64,000 bases of DNA from Microbacterium sp. ProA8 (GTDB lineage: Bacteria > Actinomycetota > Actinomycetes > Actinomycetales > Microbacteriaceae), in NCBI RefSeq assembly GCF_039905635.1, contig NZ_CP157000.1:3472001-3536000 (forward strand), written 5' to 3'. The position numbers and the translations under genes were made by a program. Within the stretch, counting starts at the first letter, position 1; every line of letters starts with the position of its first letter. The notes beneath the pieces were generated by a model, which saw only the letters and a program-made list of their open reading frames with translations, did no database searches and was not told the DNA's origin. This document shows positions 57,943 through 64,000 of this stretch, in pieces.

Positions 57943-58041
57943 CCCGGCCGCATTCTCCTCTCGCGGGGGGTGCCTGTGAACCCCCTGCCCTGATCCGCCG
58001 ACGACTGCCGATGATGGCGGCGTTCAAGCGAGGGTAAGGCA

Positions 58042-58764
58042 GTGGCAGCGAGAGACGACGACAGCGGCCCGCGACAGCGGAGAAGAAAACCCACCCGCGC
58101 GGACCCCGGCCGTGCGATGGCGTTCAGCGACGCCGTCATCGCGATCGTCATCACACTCCTCGTCCTCGACCTTCGGCCGCCCGACGCCGAGCCCGGCGAG
58201 TTGCTGCCTGCGCTGCTGGAGGAGTGGCCGACCTACCTGGCGTACGCAGCCTCCTACACCTACCTGGCGGTGATCTGGCTGAACCACAAGGCCGCCTTCA
58301 CCCGGATCCGGGAGATGGACATCGGCCTGCAGTGGGCGAATCTGGGAATCCTCGCCGCGCTCGCGCTGGTGCCCTGGCCGACAGCCGTGATCGCCGAGAC
58401 GGCCCGAACCGGCAACATCGACGACGAACGGGTGGCGGTCGCGCTGTACGCGATCGTCGGCGCACTGCTGTGCCTGTCCTGGCTGGTGTTCTTCTCCTAT
58501 TTGGCGCGGCACCCCGACCTCACCAACGAGGAGGTGGACGACTCCTACTTCGCGCGCGAACGCCCCCGCGCCCTCATCGGAGTAGTCCTGTACCTGGCGG
58601 CTGGAGTGGCAGGCGTCCTCCTCCACCCCCTGGTCGCATCAGTCGTCTTCCTCCTGCTGCCCGCGTTCTACGGGTTCACCAGCCACGGACACGACCAACG
58701 GCCCGCGTTCCTCCGCGCCGGCGATGACAAGGGCAGAGGAAACACCCGCCCGAGTGGTTCGTGA
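58042..58764 (+). CDS. TMEM175-family potassium channel-like membrane protein
   Basis: A 240-residue protein. RAMAFSDAVIAIVITLLVLD is the TMEM175 hallmark, with FSD in the first pore helix; five further helices follow (WPTYLAYAASYTYLAVIWLN, GALLCLSWLVFFSYLARHPD, and LIGVVLYLAAGVAGVLLHPL). Bacterial TMEM175 proteins are tetrameric K+-selective channels without a canonical filter. AAGG lies upstream of GTG 58042. The gene is monocistronic, and no partner is seen. Confidence 0.85.
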   Translation: MAARDDDSGPRQRRRKPTRADPGRAMAFSDAVIAIVITLLVLDLRPPDAEPGELLPALLEEWPTYLAYAASYTYLAVIWLNHKAAFTRIREMDIGLQWANLGILAALALVPWPTAVIAETARTGNIDDERVAVALYAIVGALLCLSWLVFFSYLARHPDLTNEEVDDSYFARERPRALIGVVLYLAAGVAGVLLHPLVASVVFLLLPAFYGFTSHGHDQRPAFLRAGDDKGRGNTRPSGS

Positions 58765-58792
58765 CGCTCTGCTGGACGCTGTGAATCGGCTA

Positions 58793-58843
58793 TTGCAACG
58801 TTGTAGTACACCGGTGTAGCTTCACTCGTACTACACCGGTGTA
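58793..58843 (+). promoter_or_regulatory. Promoter with paired TACACCGGTGTA operators
   Basis: The 12-bp palindrome TACACCGGTGTA occurs at 58807-58818 and 58832-58843, 25 bp apart. TTGCAA at 58793-58798 with TGTAGC at 58815-58820 (16-nt gap) is a candidate promoter overlapped by the first palindrome. Central CG and even symmetry fit a LacI-family operator, and a LacI regulator gene ends this cluster. Confidence 0.75.
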
Positions 58844-58944
58844 CTACCTCGTCATCTCAGCCGCAGGAGGCTGCTCTCGGGGAGCGCGTGCGCCGAGCAG
58901 CGGGTGCGGGGTTGCCGCTGCATCCTTCGAAGAAAGGCTGTTCA

Positions 58945-61149
58945 ATGAAGAATGAAACCGGGATGCGGTGGCCACGTGGCCTACGAGCTCGGGCAGCGAC
59001 GGGGCTCGTTCTCGCCGCGTCGCTGGTAGCGCTGACGGCGGCCCCCGCCTCAGCCGCTCCTGATCCGTGGGAGTCGCAGTCGGGGATCTATCACCGCTTC
59101 ACGGTTCCCAAGTCGAGTGTTCCGTCGAATGCCTGCGGCAACTCGACGGGTGCCGGCGCCGAGATCGAGGGCGATTTCGGACCGTCGAAGACGTGGGCGC
59201 GAATGGGGCTCGACGCGAGCGGCTCGAACTGCGCCGCGAACATCGGGCCGCTCCAGCCCGGCCTGTACCACTACCAGTACGTCGCCACCATGGCCGACCG
59301 ATCGAGGGTGCCCTTCCGCGCGCCCGACACCCCTGTCGAGGTGACGTCGCACCCCGAGTGGAACACCCTCTTCGTCCCCGGGCCCGAGGTCGCCTGGATG
59401 GACGACGTCGCCGTGGGCGGCGGTTCCGTCGCCGAACTCACGTACCAGTCGCCCGTGACCCAGTCCGAGCAGTCGGTGGCGGTGTGGACGCCGCCGGGGT
59501 ACACCGCCAAGGCGGCCAAGGCGCTCCCCGTGCTCTACCTGCTCTCCGACCAGGGTCAGTCCTTCCGCGAATGGCTCGAGCTCGGCCGCGCGCGCCAGAT
59601 CCTCGACAACCTCGCGGTGAACGGCGACCTGACCTCCATGGTCGTCGTGATGGCCGACGCCGGCGATGCCGACCCGGGGACGGAGCTCCTGGACGGGATC
59701 GTCCCCGCCGTCAAGTCCGCGTACAACGTGTCGAGCAAGGTGAAGGAGACCGCGATCGCCGGCATCGGCCGCGGCGCGTCGCAGGCGCTCGAACTCGCCG
59801 TCGCCGGGCCCGGCGTTTTCGGTTCGGTCGGCTCGCTGTCCGGCTACCTCTCCGAAAGCACCGCGGTCACGGCCGAGCTCGCTCGCAGGATCAATGCCAA
59901 GACCGATCTGCTCCGCTTCTACGTCGGCAACACGCTCGACCCGAACTACAACGGCACCTACGAGGCCATGACCGCGCTTCGGCAGGCGGGTCTTCGGCTC
60001 GAGTTCGACGGTGTGCACCCCGAGACCGGCGGGGTATGGGACACCTGGCGTGAGAACCTGCGTGACTTCGCATCGCGTGCCTTCACGCCGAGCGTCGAGG
60101 ACCACGGCCTCAGCGAGGGTCACCGACCGCGCACCGAGCCGTACACCGCGCCCGGCGCGGGGAGCATCACGACCCCGCACATCGACGAGCACGGCATGGT
60201 CACCTTCGAGACCGGCACCCAGTGGGCCGACGCCGAAGACGTCGTGCTGTGGGGCGACTGGGCTCCGAACGGGCAGTGGCTCCGCATCCCGCTCACCAAG
60301 GAGGGCGACCGCTGGCGCACCACGATCGGACCGATCGACGGCTACTACTACTGGCGCTACGAGGTGAACGGCGTACCCTTCCACGACCCTCAGGACACGA
60401 AGAACGTCGTGAATATCGAGAGCCAGCTGTTCGTCCCGGGCGGCGTGCGCACGCCGCTGCTGGCGGACGCCGCGGCCGAGGACAGCGGACAGCTCGAGAC
60501 GCTCACCTACAACGGTGCGTTCGGCGCCTCGAAGCTCAAGGTGTGGACGCCGGTCGACTATGACCCGAACCGGGCCGAGCCGTATCCCGTCCTGTACCTG
60601 TACCACGGCTTCGCGCAGAACTACGCCGCGTGGACCGAGATCGGCAGGGCGAGCCAGATCCTCGACAACCTCTACGCGCAGGGCGAGATCAAGCCCATGG
60701 TCGTGGTGATGCCGGGGTACTCAGGTGCGCCCTTCGACATCTGGAACGAGCTGTCGGGCAACGTGATGCCGCTGGTGAAGTCGCAGTACAACGTGTCTGA
60801 TGACCCGGCGCAGCGCGCCATGGCGGGCCTGTCCTGGGGCGGGTTCCTCACCCACGGCACGCTGGTGAACCACCCGGGTCAGTTCGGCTACTACGGGATG
60901 TTCTCGCCGCCGTTCACCGCCGCGACGCTCGATCCGTCGACGCCCGGTGGTCAGACGGCCATCGCGACCACGAAGTCGGTCACGCTGTTCGCGGGCGACG
61001 TCGACACCGGTGCCGTCAACGCGATCAACGGCATCGAGTCGTCGATGAGCGCCAACGGGATCCCGGTCGTGAAGACCGTCGTTCCGGGACCGCACGGCTT
61101 CGACGTCTGGTGGCAGGGTCTCATCGACTTCCTGCCGCGGCTCTTCTAG
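58945..61149 (+). CDS. Secreted tandem esterase (two esterase D/feruloyl esterase-like domains)
   Basis: A 734-residue exported protein with a signal peptide (RARAATGLVLAASLVALTAA, cleavage after ASA). Two homologous alpha/beta hydrolase modules follow, each preceded by a beta-sandwich. In module 1 PVLYLLSDQGQSFREWLELG and AIAGIGRGASQALEL show Gly275 where the nucleophile Ser should be, so it is probably inactive. Module 2 has the same order, PVLYLYHGFAQNYAAWTEIG, GLSWGGFLTHG with Ser630 and GPHGFDVWWQG with His717. The family cleaves ester-linked acyl or feruloyl groups from plant or microbial polymers. AAAGG is 8 nt before ATG 58945. Confidence 0.88.
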   Translation: MKNETGMRWPRGLRARAATGLVLAASLVALTAAPASAAPDPWESQSGIYHRFTVPKSSVPSNACGNSTGAGAEIEGDFGPSKTWARMGLDASGSNCAANIGPLQPGLYHYQYVATMADRSRVPFRAPDTPVEVTSHPEWNTLFVPGPEVAWMDDVAVGGGSVAELTYQSPVTQSEQSVAVWTPPGYTAKAAKALPVLYLLSDQGQSFREWLELGRARQILDNLAVNGDLTSMVVVMADAGDADPGTELLDGIVPAVKSAYNVSSKVKETAIAGIGRGASQALELAVAGPGVFGSVGSLSGYLSESTAVTAELARRINAKTDLLRFYVGNTLDPNYNGTYEAMTALRQAGLRLEFDGVHPETGGVWDTWRENLRDFASRAFTPSVEDHGLSEGHRPRTEPYTAPGAGSITTPHIDEHGMVTFETGTQWADAEDVVLWGDWAPNGQWLRIPLTKEGDRWRTTIGPIDGYYYWRYEVNGVPFHDPQDTKNVVNIESQLFVPGGVRTPLLADAAAEDSGQLETLTYNGAFGASKLKVWTPVDYDPNRAEPYPVLYLYHGFAQNYAAWTEIGRASQILDNLYAQGEIKPMVVVMPGYSGAPFDIWNELSGNVMPLVKSQYNVSDDPAQRAMAGLSWGGFLTHGTLVNHPGQFGYYGMFSPPFTAATLDPSTPGGQTAIATTKSVTLFAGDVDTGAVNAINGIESSMSANGIPVVKTVVPGPHGFDVWWQGLIDFLPRLF

Positions 61150-61289
61150 CCGATCGAGAGGTGCGGGGGCCGGACATCGACGGCCCCCGCACTCCGCTCT
61201 CTGCGGTCCGGCATGCAGTGCCCGGTCGAGCGGCAGCGAGGCCGCGCTGTAATACGCTGACCACTGACCCGACGGGAGGCGGTGGCGCC

Positions 61290-62336
61290 GTGGCACGCAA
61301 GGCGAGCGGATCCGCGACGATCCGGGATGTCGCGGAGCTTGCAGGCGTGTCGATCAAGACCGTCTCCAACGTGCTGAACGGCTATCCCTACATCCGGCCC
61401 GAGACCGACGAGCGCGTCCGCAACGCGATCCGCGAGCTGCGCTACCACGTCAACGTCTCGGCGCGGAACCTCAGCCGCGGACGCACCGGCGTCATCGCGC
61501 TCGCGCTGCCCGCCCTTCGGGGCGTCTACTTCGCCGAGCTCGCCGACACCATCATGCGCGAGGCCGCGAAGGTCGGGTTGACCGTCTTCATCCAGCAGAC
61601 CAACGACGAGCGGGATCGCGAATTGAGAGTGGTCAACGGCAGCTACCGCTCGATGGTCGACGGTGTCATCTATTCACCGTTGGCATTGGGACAGCAGGAT
61701 GCCGCGCTCTTCGACGTCGACTTTCCGATGGTGCTGCTCGGCGAACGTGTTTTCGACGTCGGCGTGGACCACGTGACGATGCACAACGTCGCCGCCGCGA
61801 GGGCTGCCGCGGAACACGTCATCGCGCGCGGGGCACGCACCATCGTGCCGCTCGGCGCGAAGGAGGATCAGTCGACGAGCAGCGGCACGCTGCGCATGGA
61901 GGGCTTCCTGCAAGCACTCGAGGCGCACGGGCTCGAGGTCGACCCCCGCGCGATCATCGGAGTGCCCGACTACTTCCACGCGACCGGGGCGGCGACCATG
62001 GCCGAGATCCTCGACCGCGGCGTCACGCCCGACGCCGTCGTCGCCTTCACCGACACCCTCGCGCTGGGCGCGCTTTCGACGCTCACCGATCGAGGCTTGC
62101 GCGTGCCCGACGATGTGCAGCTCATCGGCTTCGACAACATCGAAGAGACCAGCTATTCCAGTCCACCGCTGACAACGATCGACCTCGGTCGCGAGGCCGT
62201 CGCCGCCACCGCTGTCACCCTGCTCGAGGAGCGCATTCGCCTTCGGCTCGACGGCGTCGGGAAGGATGACCAGCCTGCTCCCCGGAAAGTCGTCGTCGAC
62301 TTCCGCCTGGTCGAACGACAGTCGACGCTCAGCTGA
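61290..62336 (+). CDS. LacI family transcriptional regulator
   Basis: A 348-residue repressor. The N-terminal HTH is ATIRDVAELAGVSIKTVSNV, followed by the hinge, then the sugar-binding domain with LGERVFDVGVDHVTMHNVAA, VVAFTDTLALGALSTLTDRG and LIGFDNIEETSYSSPPLTTI, all family marks. GTG 61290 has GGGAGG upstream. It lies 140 nt after the esterase and is its likely regulator through the TACACCGGTGTA pair; no such palindrome precedes its own start. The ligand would be a sugar released by the secreted enzyme, by context. Confidence 0.9.
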   Translation: MARKASGSATIRDVAELAGVSIKTVSNVLNGYPYIRPETDERVRNAIRELRYHVNVSARNLSRGRTGVIALALPALRGVYFAELADTIMREAAKVGLTVFIQQTNDERDRELRVVNGSYRSMVDGVIYSPLALGQQDAALFDVDFPMVLLGERVFDVGVDHVTMHNVAAARAAAEHVIARGARTIVPLGAKEDQSTSSGTLRMEGFLQALEAHGLEVDPRAIIGVPDYFHATGAATMAEILDRGVTPDAVVAFTDTLALGALSTLTDRGLRVPDDVQLIGFDNIEETSYSSPPLTTIDLGREAVAATAVTLLEERIRLRLDGVGKDDQPAPRKVVVDFRLVERQSTLS

Positions 62337-62447
62337 TCCGGCAGGTGCCTGGCCGGGGTCGGCATGTGCGTGTCGCCGTCCTCAACCGTGCTGCGGCCGA
62401 TTGCGACTCGCTCTGCGGGCTGGAATCGGATGCACGTCTGACGCGAT

Positions 62448-62921
62448 TCAGCCCCGTTGACCTGCGAGTTCATCGAGGAAGGTCGGCAGGAGGTTCACGA
62501 GCTCATCGTTCCGTTCGTGCAGCTCGTAATCACCGTGCGGATACTCGAGCGTGACGATCAACGGGTCATCGTTGCGGCTCGTGCCGTGGCTGACGTAGGG
62601 GGCATGCCGAATCTTCACCGAGCGCAGGTCCCGCCGGGGGTGGACGGTCGTTCCGACGTCATCGATGGCCTCGCTGAACCGCTCCACCTCAACCACCTTC
62701 GTTCGGGTGAGAGCGAGGATCTTGTAGGTCGTGTCGCCCAGATCACTGAGATCGACCTCGGCCCAGATGATGTCTTCGCCACCGACCGACAGCACGAGTG
62801 CGGACAATGCGGAGTGGAGCGCGACCCCGTTGCGGCCATGCATCGCGAGGCCGCCCCACACGTCGTTCGTGCGCTCAAGGAGAGCGTTCAGCGCTTTCGC
62901 CTTCTCATGGTCGTCCGTCAT
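62448..62921 (-). CDS. Hypothetical protein (157 aa)
   Basis: Begins MTDDHEKAKALNALLERTND, contains GVALHSALSALVLSVGGEDI and IIWAEVDLSDLGDTTYKILA, then VTLEYPHGDYELHERNDELV near the end. No domain recognised; the alternating strand pattern in residues 35-125 suggests a small alpha/beta fold. CAGTCT 6 nt before ATG 62921 might be its -10. It converges with the LacI gene. No enzymatic motif or helix is seen. Confidence 0.6.
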   Translation of the reverse strand: MTDDHEKAKALNALLERTNDVWGGLAMHGRNGVALHSALSALVLSVGGEDIIWAEVDLSDLGDTTYKILALTRTKVVEVERFSEAIDDVGTTVHPRRDLRSVKIRHAPYVSHGTSRNDDPLIVTLEYPHGDYELHERNDELVNLLPTFLDELAGQRG

Positions 62922-62999
62922 GGCACGAGACTGTCAGATAGGGCGGCAACCCTCCACTCCCGCACGTCGAGGTAGTGCCACAGGTTCCTCGGGATCGGC

Positions 63000-63113
63000 C
63001 TACGACATCGCCGGGCTAGGCCCAGCGTGCGAGATCGTCGGCGCGAACGGCGTTGTCGCTCCGACCCGCACGACAGCGGTGGAGTTCCCACCGCTCAGGA
63101 CCTGGTCGTCCAT
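63000..63113 (-). pseudogene. Possible N-terminal remnant of a phosphotransferase gene
   Basis: ATG 63113 opens a 37-codon frame MDDQVLSGGNSTAVVRVGAT that closely resembles the N-terminus of APH/phosphotransferase enzyme family proteins (the LxGGNxxxVVRVGD glycine-rich nucleotide-binding segment), but stops at 63000. The sequence downstream of the stop (62930-63000) does not continue the family in any frame I read, so the rest is deleted. There is no obvious ribosome-binding site. Low-copy decay is the simplest reading. Confidence 0.35.
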
Positions 63114-63170
63114 GAACCCACCCTAGGTGTGCCCGAAAAGCAGGGCTGCGCGCGCGTTCGATGAGCGTTG

Positions 63171-63845
63171 CTATGCGGGCGCTCTGTGCGGCTCGAGGGC
63201 GGCGAGGACGAGGTCGAGCCCGAAGATGAACTCCTCCGTCGGGTCGTAGCCGACAGCGACGAGCTCCGCCGCCGACTCGTTGAGGTAGGGGAACTCGTCG
63301 GGCGGAAGCTGTGGGAGGTAGACCTCCTCGGTCATGTCCGCCAGCTGGTCGGCGGTGTCGAACGGCAGGGTGGCTGCCTGCAGCGCGTAACCGTAGACAT
63401 AGCTGTTGATCAACCAGTTGGCGTGCGTCGCCGTGATGACCGAGAAGCCGGCCCTTCGCAGGCAGGCGGTGACCGCTTCGCGGTGGCGGAGGTTCGCGGG
63501 CCCCGGCGTGGTGCGCGACTCCATCAGGCCGATCGCCCACGGGTGGCGTGCCAGAACCTGTCGGGTGGATTCCGCCTCCCGTCGCATCGCCGACTGCCAG
63601 TCGGTTCCTTCCGGCGGGAGCTCGATCTCCGCGAACACGATGTCGATCATGGCGTCCAGCAGCTCGTCCTTGCTCGCCACGTAGTGGTAGAGCGACATCG
63701 CGCCCGCGCCGAGCACGCCGGCGAGCCGGCGCATGCTCAGCCCATCGACGCCCTCGCGGTCGGCGAGCCGGACCGCCTCGACCACGACCCGCTGCTTGCT
63801 CAGCCCCTCGTCGGACGCGACCTGGCGTTGTCCACTTGCAGGCAT
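63171..63845 (-). CDS. TetR family transcriptional regulator (TetR_C type)
   Basis: A 224-residue regulator. VEAVRLADREGVDGLSMRRL and AGVLGAGAMSLYHYVASKDE is the HTH with the LYHYV segment of the tetracycline-repressor-like group; the C-terminal domain has WLINSYVYGYALQAATLPFD and FIFGLDLVLAALEPHRAPA. GAGGAG precedes ATG 63845. Three operators follow upstream at 63878-63922 and a divergent gene begins at 63960, so it likely represses that gene and itself. Confidence 0.9.
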   Translation of the reverse strand: MPASGQRQVASDEGLSKQRVVVEAVRLADREGVDGLSMRRLAGVLGAGAMSLYHYVASKDELLDAMIDIVFAEIELPPEGTDWQSAMRREAESTRQVLARHPWAIGLMESRTTPGPANLRHREAVTACLRRAGFSVITATHANWLINSYVYGYALQAATLPFDTADQLADMTEEVYLPQLPPDEFPYLNESAAELVAVGYDPTEEFIFGLDLVLAALEPHRAPA

Positions 63846-63869
63846 GGTCTCCTCGCTCGATCGAACGGC

Positions 63870-63922
63870 TTGACAATCGTACAGTGTACGCGCATAGTAC
63901 AGCGTACGACGTACAGTGTACG
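63870..63922. promoter_or_regulatory. Divergent promoter with triple CGTACAGTGTACG operator
   Basis: CGTACAGTGTACG occurs at 63878-63890 and 63910-63922, with a one-two-base variant at 63896-63908. TTGACA at 63870-63875 and CATAGT at 63893-63898 (17-nt gap) make a strong plus-strand promoter buried in the operators. Each operator is an inverted repeat, CGTAC-AGT-GTACG. Confidence 0.8.
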
Positions 63923-63959
63923 AGTCGGCGAAGGTCGCGGCTCGGATGAGGAGGCCTCT

Positions 63960-64000
63960 GTGGGAATCGAACAGCGATCGGATCCGGAGAACCGAGCGGA
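63960..64000 (+). CDS. Divergent gene, truncated by window end (13 codons visible)
   Basis: GTG 63960 follows AGGAGG by 5 nt, and is downstream of the TTGACA/CATAGT promoter and triple operator. Only MGIEQRSDPENRA is visible. As in most divergent TetR arrangements it could be a transporter or oxidoreductase, but nothing in the fragment identifies it. Confidence 0.6.
   Translation, partial: MGIEQRSDPENRA

Overview
The window is high-GC actinobacterial chromosome, most likely from the Microbacteriaceae and probably Microbacterium-like. This is inferred from the very high GC, the gene repertoire (Ddn-type F420 enzymes, DUF222/HNH 13E12-type gene, DUF1918, DUF2188, MctC/ActP symporters), dispersed hairpin repeats, the very frequent word GGATGCC/GGCATCC, and many start codons placed 6-7 nt after a TANNNT -10 box (leaderless transcription). 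No species assignment was possible without a database. There is no rRNA, tRNA, CRISPR array, insertion sequence or phage; this looks like ordinary chromosome with many small regulated transport and catabolic units.

Layout. 1-2646: small disordered proteins, an acetyltransferase, a deazaflavin-type oxidoreductase, then a leaderless 33-codon Cys-rich leader peptide in front of a winged-helix regulator. 2698-6072: DNA glycosylase, VOC protein, an unusual GTCAGGCG repeat tract between convergent genes, aldo/keto reductase, two small proteins. 6156-10807: iron-siderophore uptake operon under a DtxR/IdeR box (binding lipoprotein, two permeases, ATPase, siderophore-interacting protein). 10818-18353: S9 peptidase, two NAD(P)-binding paralogues, aldo/keto reductase, and a coupled TetR-phosphotransferase-M23 peptidase run. 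18381-24731: divergent operator, agmatine deiminase, amidase, methyltransferase, GlxA-type regulator, C45 peptidase. 24787-33848: MFS exporter with divergent TetR, hydrolase, acetyltransferase-HNH pair, pgi, a secreted transglycosylase-like protein, DUF4232 and DUF899 proteins.

34133-43649: YdeI protein, SDR, a candidate structured RNA, a DUF222/HNH gene bracketed by matching hairpins, then a divergent acetate/monocarboxylate locus: ActP-type symporter plus DUF485 on the minus strand, and on the plus strand a LytS kinase, LytTR regulator, small membrane protein and second symporter, all overlapping by 4 nt. Between the two arms lie four copies of CGACGAACG, the expected layout for LytTR sites. 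43705-51804: DUF2207 membrane protein, MarR, ABC-2 exporter whose ATPase carries a repeat-derived GPDGAR insertion, DUF2804, thymidine kinase, CIRCE-controlled Hsp20, L-serine dehydratase.

52401-64000: small proteins and a CYP152-type P450 with the OleT-like His, dinB, a zinc-ribbon/nuclease-fold protein, a membrane/deazaflavin fusion, TMEM175-like channel, a secreted tandem-esterase protein whose first domain has lost its nucleophile together with a LacI regulator and paired TACACCGGTGTA operators, a phosphotransferase remnant, and a TetR gene with a triple operator and a divergent partner cut by the window end.

The most promising leads for undescribed biology are the Cys-rich leader/winged-helix unit, the candidate RNA at 35714-35817, the CYP152 operon with its upstream mini-ORF, the LytTR/symporter locus, and a near-identical TetR operator shared by the MFS exporter and the DUF899 gene. 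Starts are mine unless a ribosome-binding site or leaderless box made them clear, as stated per entry.
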